The position numbers and the translations under genes are program-made. 38,774 nucleotides of DNA from Jiella marina (GTDB taxonomy: Bacteria; Pseudomonadota; Alphaproteobacteria; Rhizobiales; Rhizobiaceae), in contig NZ_JAKQZG010000021.1 of NCBI RefSeq assembly GCF_024359545.1, forward strand, positions 1 to 38,774. Direction: 5' to 3'. How positions within the stretch are numbered: the stretch's first letter is position 1; each line of letters starts with the position of its first letter. Under the pieces are notes generated by a model. The model was not told where the DNA came from. It did not search any database and was given only the letters and a program-made list of their open reading frames with translations. Shown piece after piece: positions 17,567 through 26,150 of this stretch.

Positions 17567-17585
17567 GGCGGCCGGCCAAGCCGCC
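17567..17585. terminator. candidate bidirectional terminator hairpin
   Basis: GGCGGC-CGGCCAA-GCCGCC lies between the convergent CHAD and receiver genes, 16 nt after the CHAD stop. It is followed on the plus strand by CTCTTC rather than a clear U-run, so its strength is uncertain. Confidence 0.35.
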
Positions 17586-17598
17586 CTCTTCGCGTTCT

Positions 17599-17988
17599 CT
17601 ATTCCGTCTGATGCCTGGCCGCAGCCATCAGCCGCATCTTTGCAATGATCTGCGTGTGGCGAGCCGGCTTCTGGAAAAACGCCACGCCATCGGGAAATTG
17701 GCGATCGAGAAACTCGGCATGGCCCGAGGTCAGGATGATCTCGATGGCCGGCCAGCGATCGCGGATCATGGCGGCGAGATCGATCCCGTTCATGCCACCA
17801 GGCAGATCGACGTCGCTGAAGACGATCCCGACATCGCCGCGGGACTCCAGGATGCGCAGCGCTTCGGCCCCGTCGCCCGCCTCGATTGCGGTGAAACCCG
17901 CCTCCTCGATCAGTTCGACGGCCATCATCCTCAGAAGAGGTTCGTCCTCTATGACGAGCACGACCGTCGGCGTCGGTTGCGCACTCAT
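17599..17988 (-). CDS. stand-alone response regulator receiver
   Basis: A 129-aa CheY-like receiver with no output domain. The acidic pocket is IEDEP (about 13-17), the phosphoacceptor is Asp about 59 in FSDVDLPG, and the switch residues are Thr about 87 (LTSG) and Lys about 107 (FQKPA). ATG 17988 is chosen because it lies 10 bp after the stop of the HWE kinase on the same strand; the frame extends upstream to 18069 but overlaps the kinase gene. The kinase is the likely phosphodonor. Lacking an output domain, it must act through protein contact or as a phosphate sink. Confidence 0.92.
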   Translation of the reverse strand: MSAQPTPTVVLVIEDEPLLRMMAVELIEEAGFTAIEAGDGAEALRILESRGDVGIVFSDVDLPGGMNGIDLAAMIRDRWPAIEIILTSGHAEFLDRQFPDGVAFFQKPARHTQIIAKMRLMAAARHQTE

Positions 17989-17998
17989 GGGTACCCCG

Positions 17999-20032
17999 TC
18001 ACGAATGCTCGATCTGTGCGAGCGGCGAGCGGATCGTGGCCTTGAAGCCATCCGGCGCGTAGTCGACATCGACGTCGCCTGAGCCGGTCAATCCCATGGA
18101 AATCAGGCGCGAGCCGAAGCCACGCCCTTGCGGCGCCTCCACTTTCGGGCCACCGGATTCCTGCCAGCGAAAGACGAGAAGAGGCGCGGTCTCGCTCTCC
18201 TCCACGCCCCAGGTCACATCGACACGGCCCGTCGGCAGCTTGAGGGCGCCGTATTTGATCGCGTTCGTGCCGAGTTCGTGCAGCAGCAGCGCGAGCGACA
18301 GAGCCGCACGCGGAGCGAGGTTGAGCGTCGGCCCGTCGACCCGGAACCGTTCCGGCCGGTCGAGCATGCCGAGGGCCGATTGGACGACATCGTAGAGAGG
18401 TGCCGCCGCCCAGCTTCTCTGCAGAAGCAGTTCGTGGGCGGTGGAAAGCGCGTGGATCCGCTGGTTGAAAGCGGCCACGGCGTCCCGCTCGGTCACACCC
18501 CGCAGGGTCTGCGAGGCGACCGCCTGGACCATGGCCAGCGTATTCTTCAGCCGGTGGCTGAGCTCGGCGTTGAGGACCCGCCGCTGTTCCTCCGCGCGAG
18601 CCCGGCCGATCGCAACCTGCGTCCGATCCGCGATCTGCCGGAGGAAGGACAGATCGTCGGCCGTCCACTCATGCAGTGTGTCGTCATGAATGAAGAGCAC
18701 GAGCACGAAGGTGCCATGCTCCAGAATCGGCAGGTTCACGAGGCAGCGAATGCCGAGATCGAGAAGCGCCTGGGCGTTGTCGCTCGTCCGCGGATCGGTG
18801 GTGACATCGGAGATGATCACCAACTCGCCGCGCTTCAGATCGTCGATATAGGAGCCGTAATTGCGGAAGTGGTGAAAACCGGCCACCGAGGCGATTCCGG
18901 GTGCGCACCAGTCCGGCTGCATTTCCACGGTCTCGCGCGCTGCGTCCACGATGCCGAAGCCGGCCCGCGTTCCGCCCAGAACCTCGTTCATGGTCTTGGC
19001 CGCACGCAAAGCGATCTGCCCCACCTCGTCGATGTCCCGGAGCGTGTCACCGAGTTCGGTCAGCGCGGATTGACGCTTCTCGTTTTTCACCCGCTCGGTG
19101 ACGTCGGAGCCGATCACGAAGATGCTCGAAGCGTCTGCGCCGAGGCTGCTGATCGGCTGGAACACGAAGTCGACGAAATGATCGGCTGCCGGATAGCCGG
19201 GCACCGCCGCCGTGGCAAAATGCGCGCCTCGGGCGACATAGGCTTCGCCGCTGCGATAGGCGGTATCGAGACGGTCGATATAGCCCTGACCGATGGCTTC
19301 GGGAATCGCTTCACGAAGCGGCTGGCCGATCAGCTTTCGGCCGCCGACAAGTTTCATGAAGGCCGGATTGACGAAGTCGAACACGTGGTCCGGCCCGCGG
19401 AGCATGGCCATGAAGGACGGTGCGCGATCAAACATGCGAATCAGCTGTCGTCGCTCTTCGCTTGTTCGGCGGGCCGCGGCCGCGATCTCTCCGACGAGTG
19501 CGTCACGCTCGTCCAGCGTCCGGCGCAGATCGAGCAGCGCCATGACCTGCCGGGCAAGCCGCGCCAGGGCGCTCGCCTGACCGGCCGAGAGACCGTCGGG
19601 ACGGGGCTCATGATCGAGGACGCAGAGCGTTCCGAGGACATGCCCCTCCTGGGTCACGAGGGGCGCTCCGGCGTAGAAGCGGACGCGCGGCTCGCCCGTG
19701 ACCAGCGCATTGTCGCAAGTGCGCAGATCCATGCGAAGATCGGGAATCACGAGCATGTCCCGCGCTTCCACCACATGGGCGCAAATCGAATCTCGGATCG
19801 GCGTATCGGACATGGAAAGGCCGAGCCGCGCTTTGAACCACTGCCGCTCCTCCTCGACGAAGCTGATCAGGGCGATGGGCGCGCCGCAGATTTGCCCGGC
19901 AAGCCTTGCCAGATCGTCGAAGGCATCTTCCTGCTCGGTATCGACGACCCCGTAACGCCGAAGAGCGATCAGGCGCTGATCCACGGGCGATGCACGCGAA
20001 GCGCCCTGTATCGCCGCGGCCTCAGGCTGCAA
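17999..20032 (-). CDS. GAF-PAS-GAF sensor histidine kinase, HWE family
   Basis: Cytoplasmic sensor kinase of about 677 aa. A first GAF domain (about 15-170) contains ICGAPIALISFVEEERQWFKA. A PAS domain follows (about 200-320, from MFDRAPSFMAML), then a second GAF (about 335-480). The HWE-type dimerisation domain has the phospho-acceptor motif ELSHRLKNTLAMVQA, and the HATPase domain has HELGTNAIKYGAL and the family's FRWQESGG before a glycine-rich lid. HWE kinases often feed PhyR/EcfG stress or light/redox pathways (family knowledge). The start is uncertain: TTG 20032 gives an N-terminus matching related kinases. The frame is open to a TTG at 20275, but those residues do not look like protein, and no ATG is available. 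Confidence 0.88.
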   Translation of the reverse strand: MQPEAAAIQGASRASPVDQRLIALRRYGVVDTEQEDAFDDLARLAGQICGAPIALISFVEEERQWFKARLGLSMSDTPIRDSICAHVVEARDMLVIPDLRMDLRTCDNALVTGEPRVRFYAGAPLVTQEGHVLGTLCVLDHEPRPDGLSAGQASALARLARQVMALLDLRRTLDERDALVGEIAAAARRTSEERRQLIRMFDRAPSFMAMLRGPDHVFDFVNPAFMKLVGGRKLIGQPLREAIPEAIGQGYIDRLDTAYRSGEAYVARGAHFATAAVPGYPAADHFVDFVFQPISSLGADASSIFVIGSDVTERVKNEKRQSALTELGDTLRDIDEVGQIALRAAKTMNEVLGGTRAGFGIVDAARETVEMQPDWCAPGIASVAGFHHFRNYGSYIDDLKRGELVIISDVTTDPRTSDNAQALLDLGIRCLVNLPILEHGTFVLVLFIHDDTLHEWTADDLSFLRQIADRTQVAIGRARAEEQRRVLNAELSHRLKNTLAMVQAVASQTLRGVTERDAVAAFNQRIHALSTAHELLLQRSWAAAPLYDVVQSALGMLDRPERFRVDGPTLNLAPRAALSLALLLHELGTNAIKYGALKLPTGRVDVTWGVEESETAPLLVFRWQESGGPKVEAPQGRGFGSRLISMGLTGSGDVDVDYAPDGFKATIRSPLAQIEHS

Positions 20033-20424
20033 CCATGTCAGCGCCTTGAGGATTGACTGGTCGGGATTGATATCTCGAAACGGCAAGGAAGCCTGCTCTG
20101 GCGGCGGTGTGTGTCGTTCGGCTCGGCACCCTTCGAGGATCCGTCCGCAAGTCCGCGCCGCGACATGAATTCTCGACAAGTCCCCAACCGCTTGTCCATG
20201 TGGATGACAGTAGAACGGATAAAAACGGCGTGAGCAAGGCGTAAGCTTTTCTTCCGGAAACAGAATTTCGGTCAACTTTCACCGCGACTGATGGTTTTGC
20301 GATGCGTCCCTCTCACTCGGCGCTTAGCGGATCAGGAGGCCACGGGGAGGCGCGATCCGCGATTGCATGATTTTTCCGAATCATGCATAAACAGGCAAGT
20401 CTTCATGCAGTGGAGCGCGCGCAC
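20033..20424. promoter_or_regulatory. divergent control region, HWE kinase / DeoR regulator
   Basis: About 390 bp if the kinase starts at 20032. It must contain the kinase promoter (TTG-rich, AT-richer stretch around 20200-20275) and the DeoR-gene promoter. The inverted repeat at 20364-20387 is described separately. No additional gene is supported. Confidence 0.4.
20364..20387. promoter_or_regulatory. inverted repeat, probable operator of the DeoR regulator
   Basis: Perfect 9-bp arms TGCATGATT and AATCATGCA separated by TTTCCG, ending 37 nt before the DeoR start codon. The position and AT-content fit a repressor site; a transcript hairpin is also possible. Confidence 0.5.
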
Positions 20425-21201
20425 ATGCTCAGCCGCGAACGACAAGCACGGATCGGAGAGCGGCTGGATCGCGAGGGGAAGGTCGTGGCGCAGGATCTGG
20501 CCGACGAATTCGCCGTTTCCGAAGACACGATCCGGCGCGACCTCCGCGAGATGGCGGCTCAGGGGCTGTGCGAGCGGGTCTATGGTGGCGCGCTCGCGCG
20601 GCCGCCGGCGCTTCGCCACGAATCGTTCGCCCAGCGGCGCGACCGCGAGCCTCGCCGAAAGTCGGACCTCGCCCGCAAGGCGGCTTCCTTTCTCGAGGAC
20701 GGCATGACCGTCTTCATCGATGCCGGCTCGACCAATATCGCGCTGGCAGCGCAGCTGCCGCCCGAGCGGCGCCTGACGCTGCTCACCCATTGTCCTGCTG
20801 CAGCGATGGCGGTCACGCCCTGCACCGGCCACGCGGTACACCTGATCGGCGGGCGCTATTCGGCCGAGACCGGCGCCTGTCTCGGTTCACAAACCCTCAG
20901 CGAAATCGAGGCCCTGCGCCCCGACCTTCTGGTGCTTGGCGCCTGCGGCATCGATCCGCGAGCCGGGGTGACCGCCTTCGATCCCGAGGATGCGGCGGTC
21001 AAGCGGTGTCTCGGCACGCGTGCAAGATCCGTCATGGTTCTGGCCACGGCGGACAAGCTTGGAACCGCAGCCCCCTTCGCAGTCTTGGAAGCGGGTGCAG
21101 TGAACCGTCTTGTCACCGATACCGCAGCGGGCGATGCCGGGCTCGAAGCGTTTCGCGAACTCGGGATCGAGATTATCGCTGCCGGTTCCGGCGACGCCTG
21201 A
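20425..21201 (+). CDS. DeoR family transcriptional regulator
   Basis: A 258-aa regulator. The N-terminal winged helix-turn-helix reads ERQARIGERLDREGKV, then DLADEFAVSEDTIRRDLREM, the DeoR signature. The C-terminal sensor domain (about 75-240) is of the sugar-phosphate-binding type with FIDAGSTNIALAAQL and the later ACGIDPRAGVTAFDPEDA. Regulators of this kind usually repress sugar catabolic genes and are released by a phosphorylated sugar. ATG 20425 is supported by GGAG 9 nt upstream; another in-frame ATG at 20383 lies within the inverted repeat and lacks such a site. The MFS gene follows 61 bp later and is the probable target. Confidence 0.93.
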   Translation: MLSRERQARIGERLDREGKVVAQDLADEFAVSEDTIRRDLREMAAQGLCERVYGGALARPPALRHESFAQRRDREPRRKSDLARKAASFLEDGMTVFIDAGSTNIALAAQLPPERRLTLLTHCPAAAMAVTPCTGHAVHLIGGRYSAETGACLGSQTLSEIEALRPDLLVLGACGIDPRAGVTAFDPEDAAVKRCLGTRARSVMVLATADKLGTAAPFAVLEAGAVNRLVTDTAAGDAGLEAFRELGIEIIAAGSGDA

Positions 21202-21262
21202 CGAAGGCGCCCCCAATCATCCCCGATCGTTCCTTCGAACCTGCCGCAACGAGACACCCCTG

Positions 21263-22492
21263 ATGGTCGACAGCCCTGCCTTCCAACACTTCGGCGCCTT
21301 TCCGCCGGCCCGGCGCGCTGTGGCGACGGCGTTCTTCGTCAACGGCTTTGCCATCGGGAGCTGGGCGCCGGAAGTGCCGGTCCTGGCCGACCGTCTCGGT
21401 ATCTCCGAAAAGACGATCGGCTTCCTGATCGTCATGTTCGGCCTCGGCGGTATTCTGGCGATGCCGATCATCGCCCGGGCGATCAACCGTGTCGGCTCGC
21501 GGCCGCCGGTGCTCGTCACCCATTTCCTCGCCGCCTTTGCCTTTCCGGCGCTGATCCTGGCGCCGGAGCTCTGGGTTGCGGCTGCCGCGATCTTCGTGAT
21601 GGGCGCCATGCTCGGTGGGATGGACGCTGCGATGAACGCCAATGCCATCTCGCTCGAACGACAGATGGACCGGGCGATCATGTCGTCGAGCCACGGCTTC
21701 TGGTCGATCGGCGGTTTCTTCGGCGCGGGGCTTGGTGGACCGATCATCGCCGCCTTCGGTCCTGCGGCTCACGCATTGTTCGTGACCGGCATCATCGCGA
21801 TCGCCTTCCTCTACGCCTATCGCACGACTTTGGACGACCGCGAGGTCAGGCCGGCGAGCGAAGGGGCGTCCGCCAGTGGCGAAGAGCGCCTCGCATTTGG
21901 CCAACTCCTTCGCGAACACCGGTCCGGCCTTTTGCGGGCCGCGGCGATCGGCCTGTTTGCGCTCGTCGCCATGCTGCCCGAAGGCGGGACGATCGACTGG
22001 AGCGCGGTCTATCTGCGCTCGGAACTCGGTGCCGATATCGCCACTTCCGGCTTTGCCTTCGCCGCCTTCTCGGCGATGATGGCCACCTTCCGCTTTCTCG
22101 GGGACGGCATTCGTGACCAGTTGGGCGCGGTGACCACCGTGCGTCTCTTCGCACTCGTCGCGGCCAGCGGACTGGCGCTTGCCGGCCTTGCCCCGAACCT
22201 TCCCCTCGCGCTCGCTGGCTTCGCGCTGACCGGCATCGGCCTTGCCAACATCGTGCCGATCGCCTTTTCCGCCGCCGGGAACGTGCGCGGGCTCCCGACG
22301 GGCGTCGGCATTTCGATCGCCACCGGCATCGGCTATTCGGGCGGGCTGATGGCGCCGTCGGTCATCGGCTTCCTCGCCGAGCATATCGGCCTTGCGACCG
22401 TCTATCTCGGCATGTCGGCGCTTCTGGCGATCATCCTCGCCCTGTCCGGCATGATGGCCGGCGCCGACCGCGAACTGCAGCCCGCCAACTGA
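21263..22492 (+). CDS. MFS transporter (FucP-like, putative sugar permease)
   Basis: A 409-aa membrane protein with about 12 hydrophobic helices in two halves separated by a charged loop around residues 190-215 (EVRPASEGASASGEERLA). The start of helix 1 (ATAFFVNGFAIGSWAPEVP) and the region MGAMLGGMDAAMNANAI resemble the fucose/galactose permease branch of the major facilitator superfamily. The substrate is not known. ATG 21263 is used; a longer frame from 21110 overlaps the DeoR gene. Association with the DeoR regulator supports a carbohydrate substrate (inference). It is convergent with the next gene, 10 bp apart. Confidence 0.9.
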   Translation: MVDSPAFQHFGAFPPARRAVATAFFVNGFAIGSWAPEVPVLADRLGISEKTIGFLIVMFGLGGILAMPIIARAINRVGSRPPVLVTHFLAAFAFPALILAPELWVAAAAIFVMGAMLGGMDAAMNANAISLERQMDRAIMSSSHGFWSIGGFFGAGLGGPIIAAFGPAAHALFVTGIIAIAFLYAYRTTLDDREVRPASEGASASGEERLAFGQLLREHRSGLLRAAAIGLFALVAMLPEGGTIDWSAVYLRSELGADIATSGFAFAAFSAMMATFRFLGDGIRDQLGAVTTVRLFALVAASGLALAGLAPNLPLALAGFALTGIGLANIVPIAFSAAGNVRGLPTGVGISIATGIGYSGGLMAPSVIGFLAEHIGLATVYLGMSALLAIILALSGMMAGADRELQPAN

Positions 22493-22502
22493 CCGGCGGG
22501 CG

Positions 22503-24251
22503 TCAGAAAGTCGGCAGAGGGCCCGAGAGGATGTCGAGCATGGGGCCGAGATGCCGCTCATAAGCGCGCCAGGCCTCGGAGCTTCCCCGATACATCTTCT
22601 GGCGAACCTGACGGGCGCTCGCCGTCCTGACGATGCGATCGGTCTCGTGAAAAGCGAGGCAGGCGGGCTCGAATTCGAGCCCGCAATGGGCGAGCAGCGC
22701 CCGCGTCTGCGCCTCCTGATCCTCCGTCAGGGCTTCGTAGTTCACCTCGTAGATCGCATCGGGCATGGCCTTCTGCCAGAACGCCATCAGGGCGTCCTTC
22801 AGGCGGTGAAACCGCGCGACGTCCTCGAGGTCGAAAGCAAAGCCCAGATTGTCGGCCACGAAATTATGCTTCCAGTTCGAGAAACAGACCGCCGCCGCAT
22901 CGCGACTCGTATGAACGAGAATCGCTTCGGGAATGGCTGCACGGATGAAGCCCGCCCAGAGGAAGTTCATGGGCATCTTGTCCGTGAACACCGGTTCCGG
23001 GGAGCCCAGCCGGTCGATCTCGGCGCCATAGATTTCGCGAATCCCCTCCAGAGCCGGGATCACGCCGCTCCGACCCTCGCTGACGATCCTTTGGAGCGCC
23101 GCTCGCGCCGCCCCGTCCATCGTCGGCATTTCGCCGGCTCCGAACACCGCGGAATGGCTGGCAAGGATCTGCTCGGTGAGGGTCGTGCCGGAGCGCGGCA
23201 TTCCGACGATGAAGACCGGCCGCTTCGAGAGAGGCTGTCGCGGGCGAAACCAGTTCGCCGCGTCGGCGAGATGGGTCTCGAAGACGGATCGCACCAGCGC
23301 GAACAGCGCTTCGTGGGAGCGGATATCGTAGCCGAGTGCCTCTCGCTGCAGGCGGTTGGCCTCGGTCAGGATCGCGAACGCCTTGTCGACCTCGCCGAGA
23401 TCGTCATAGGCCTTGCCGAGGGCGAAGCCGAGCAGAATCCGGTCACTGGCCTGGAGGCTCTGAGCCTCCCACCAATCCTCCATCCGCGTGACATTGTCGT
23501 CTCCCGGCTCGAACTTTGCGACACGACCGAGATTGAGCCGGGCGGCCACGAAATCGGGATTGATTTCGAGCGCCCTGTTCAGACTTGCGACGGCCCCGTC
23601 GATCTGGCCGAGCTTTTCCAGAACGAGCGCACGAAAACTCCAGGCGACCGCATGATTGGGGTTCATTGCCAGGGCCTCGTCATAGGCCCCAAGGGCTTCG
23701 GCGTCGCAGCCAAGCCCCCTCAGCGCATTGCCGCGCCAGGTCAGCAATTCCTCGTCCATGCCGCGCAGGGAAGCGGCCGCCTCGAGCGCGGCCAGCGATC
23801 CGGCGTGATCACCGCTCTTGCCCAGGACTTCGCCCAGGCCGCGGTGAACCTCGGCATAGTCCGGCTTCAATTCGAGCGCCGTGCGGTAGGCTGCGGCGGC
23901 CTCCGCATGCTCTTCGAGCGCCTGATGCGCGGCGCCGATGAGATTGTGGATCAGCGCGACCGAAGGCGCGCTTCTGAGCAGCGCCCTGCCAGTCTCGATC
24001 ACCTCCCGGAAGCGCCGGGCATGGTAATGCGCGGCCAGCTTGACGATCTCCGCCTGCAGGAAGACGGAGTTCGCACCCCCAGCGTTCGCCTCGCGTGCGA
24101 TGTGATCGACTTGCGAGAGAACACGCCGATTATCCGGAAAGCGTTCGAGAACGGCGTTGCAGAGGACCAGCGCCTGCTCGGCCTCGCCCCTCTTGATGAA
24201 ACTCTTCACTTTCCGGATCGCCTGATCCGGCGTCGAGAGGGCCGCACCCAT
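22503..24251 (-). CDS. TPR-repeat sulfotransferase family protein
   Basis: A 582-aa two-part protein. Residues about 10-290 hold tandem tetratricopeptide repeats (for example ALVLCNAVLERFPDNRRVL, EHAEAAAAYRTALELKPDYAE, DAEALGAYDEALAMNPNHA, QIDGAVASLNRALEINPDF). Residues about 335-570 form a sulfotransferase domain: the PAPS 5'-phosphosulfate loop is IVGMPRSGTTLTEQIL (about 340-355) and the 3'-phosphate region is HTSRDAAAVCFSNWKHN (about 445-460). The acceptor is unknown; TPRs probably bind a protein or glycan partner. The start ATG 24251 is where homology begins; the upstream open frame to 24875 overlaps the GMC oxidoreductase gene and is a shadow. Confidence 0.91.
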   Translation of the reverse strand: MGAALSTPDQAIRKVKSFIKRGEAEQALVLCNAVLERFPDNRRVLSQVDHIAREANAGGANSVFLQAEIVKLAAHYHARRFREVIETGRALLRSAPSVALIHNLIGAAHQALEEHAEAAAAYRTALELKPDYAEVHRGLGEVLGKSGDHAGSLAALEAAASLRGMDEELLTWRGNALRGLGCDAEALGAYDEALAMNPNHAVAWSFRALVLEKLGQIDGAVASLNRALEINPDFVAARLNLGRVAKFEPGDDNVTRMEDWWEAQSLQASDRILLGFALGKAYDDLGEVDKAFAILTEANRLQREALGYDIRSHEALFALVRSVFETHLADAANWFRPRQPLSKRPVFIVGMPRSGTTLTEQILASHSAVFGAGEMPTMDGAARAALQRIVSEGRSGVIPALEGIREIYGAEIDRLGSPEPVFTDKMPMNFLWAGFIRAAIPEAILVHTSRDAAAVCFSNWKHNFVADNLGFAFDLEDVARFHRLKDALMAFWQKAMPDAIYEVNYEALTEDQEAQTRALLAHCGLEFEPACLAFHETDRIVRTASARQVRQKMYRGSSEAWRAYERHLGPMLDILSGPLPTF

Positions 24252-24364
24252 GAAAGTCTCCGCTCTGCCCGTCCTCGCCCGGCCGGATAGGCCGGGACGC
24301 TCGTTCCCCTTCTCAAAACAGACAGGACTTGTCCGAAACCGGCAGGGCCTGACGAAACTGTCTC
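24252..24364 (-). other. intergenic spacer between GMC oxidoreductase and sulfotransferase genes
   Basis: A 113-bp gap between two minus-strand genes. I see no strong terminator or operator; a promoter for the sulfotransferase gene is possible. Confidence 0.3.
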
Positions 24365-25990
24365 TCAGACGCCTTTCGCGTCCTGAAGGATCATTTCGGC
24401 CCCCTTTTCGGCGATCATGATGGTCGGAGAGTTGGTGTTGCCAGAGGTGATCGCCGGCATCGCCGAAGCATCGATCACCCGGAGACCGGCAATGCCGCGC
24501 ACTTTGAGGCGCTCGTCGAGGACCGCCATCCTGTCGTCTTGCGCCCCCATCTTGGCGGTACCGACGGGATGGAAGATCGTGGTGCCGAGGTCGCCGGCCG
24601 CCACCAGCATGTCGTCGTCGGACTCCACATGGGCCCCGGGCTTGTACTCCTCCGGCTGGAAGCGTGCGAGCGGCTTCTGGAAGACGATGCGGCGCGCCCA
24701 TTTCAGCGCGTCGACCGCAACGCGCCTGTCGGCCTCGGTCGCCAGATAGTTCGGCCGGATATCCGGGGCATCTTCGGCCAGCCGACCGGTCATATGCACC
24801 GAGCCGCGGCTCGTCGGCCGAAGATTGCAGACGCTCGCCGTGAAGGCGGAAAAGCGGTGCAGGCCCTTGCCCCAATCATCCAGCGACAGCGGTTGGAAGT
24901 GGAATTCCAGATTGGCGGTCTCGTATTCGTCCGAAGATTTGACGAAGGCACCGACCTGGCTCGGCGCCATGGTCAGCGGCCCGCGCCGGAAGAGAGCGTA
25001 GTTCACCCCCATCATCGCCCGCTTGAACAGGTTCCAGTATTCGGTGTTCAGCGTCTTGATGCCGTGAACCTTGTAGATCGGGCGGATCTGCAGATGATCC
25101 TGCAGGTTCTCGCCGACGCCCGGCAGATGATGGGCCACCTCGATACCATGGGCGGAAAGCCTGTCGCCGTCGCCGATCCCGGAGCGCTCCAGGATCAGGG
25201 GCGAGCCGATCGCGCCGGCCGAAAGCACCGCCTCGCCGCGCACCGTCGCCCGCCGGGCCTGCCCCTCCTGATGATAGAGCACGGCCCGCACCCGTCTTTC
25301 CGCCAGTTCGACCCGATCCACCGTGACGCCGGTTTCCACCTTGAGGTTCGGCCGGTTCATCACCGGTTTCAGGAAGCCGCGGGCCGCGCTCCAGCGCCGG
25401 CCCTTCTTCTGGTTCACCTGGAAATAGGACGAGCCGGTATTGTCGCCGGTGTTGAAGTCCGGGATCTTCGGCACGCCGGCCGCTTCCGCCGCGTCACGGA
25501 TATGGTCGAGGATCGGCCAGCGGATGCGCGGATGCTCGACCCGCCACTCGCCGCCCGCGCCGTGGAATTCGTTCGGCCCCTCCACATGATCCTCGACCCG
25601 CTTGAACACCGGCAGGACGTCGTCCCAGCCCCAGCCGGGAAGGCCGAGCTGGCGCCAGTGATCGTAATCGGCGGCTTGGCCGCGCATGTAGATCATGGCG
25701 TTGATCGCAGAGGAGCCGCCGAGCGTCTTGCCGCGCGGATAGTTCAGAGCCCGCCCGTTGAGCCCGGCTTCGGCCGCGGTCTTGAACATCCAGTCCGAGC
25801 GCGGATTGCCGATGGCGAAGAGATAGCCGACGGGAATGTGAAACCAGATCCAGTTGTCCTCGCCGCCGCCTTCGAGCAGCAGGACCCGTTTCTTCGGATC
25901 GGCCGACAGGCGGTTGGCCAGAACGCAGCCGGCCGAGCCGGCCCCCACGATCACATAGTCGAAGATTTCGGTGTCATTTCCCTCGGCCAA
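24365..25990 (-). CDS. GMC family FAD-dependent oxidoreductase (choline dehydrogenase-like)
   Basis: A 541-aa flavoprotein of the glucose-methanol-choline family that oxidises an alcohol group. The N-terminal FAD fold is VIVGAGSAGCVLANRLS with LLLEGG 20 residues on. The first GMC signature is YPRGKTLGGSSAINAMIYMRG. The second is LSAGAIGSPLILERSGIG. The C-terminal catalytic region has FHPVGTAKMG (catalytic His) and ASAMPAITSGNTNSPTIMIAEKG. The overall pattern is that of BetA-type alcohol dehydrogenases, but no betaine genes are nearby, so the substrate is open. There is no signal peptide. It is divergent from the retropepsin-like gene. Confidence 0.93.
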   Translation of the reverse strand: MAEGNDTEIFDYVIVGAGSAGCVLANRLSADPKKRVLLLEGGGEDNWIWFHIPVGYLFAIGNPRSDWMFKTAAEAGLNGRALNYPRGKTLGGSSAINAMIYMRGQAADYDHWRQLGLPGWGWDDVLPVFKRVEDHVEGPNEFHGAGGEWRVEHPRIRWPILDHIRDAAEAAGVPKIPDFNTGDNTGSSYFQVNQKKGRRWSAARGFLKPVMNRPNLKVETGVTVDRVELAERRVRAVLYHQEGQARRATVRGEAVLSAGAIGSPLILERSGIGDGDRLSAHGIEVAHHLPGVGENLQDHLQIRPIYKVHGIKTLNTEYWNLFKRAMMGVNYALFRRGPLTMAPSQVGAFVKSSDEYETANLEFHFQPLSLDDWGKGLHRFSAFTASVCNLRPTSRGSVHMTGRLAEDAPDIRPNYLATEADRRVAVDALKWARRIVFQKPLARFQPEEYKPGAHVESDDDMLVAAGDLGTTIFHPVGTAKMGAQDDRMAVLDERLKVRGIAGLRVIDASAMPAITSGNTNSPTIMIAEKGAEMILQDAKGV

Positions 25991-26150
25991 GGCGTCCTCC
26001 CCATTCTCCCCTGCCCTGATAGCGCCCGATCAGCCCCGGGGCCAAGCGTCTTCGACGAGCCCGCAACACTTTGGCACAAGCGCTTTACGGAGCCGAAAGC
26101 CCCTCCCGCTACTCTGACAGCCGTTTTTCGACGCGCGAAGGGCCCCGGAC

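Noticed and set aside
18128-20056. A 642-aa open frame on the plus strand
   Set aside because: Mirror of the HWE kinase gene, no domain signature.
24252-24875. N-terminal extension of the sulfotransferase frame
   Set aside because: This part overlaps the GMC oxidoreductase gene on the same strand in another frame and is shadow; TPR homology begins at 24251.
26085-26110. A sigma-54 promoter (TGGCAC) upstream of the retropepsin-like gene
   Set aside because: The GG element is present but no GC follows at the required 10-bp distance.
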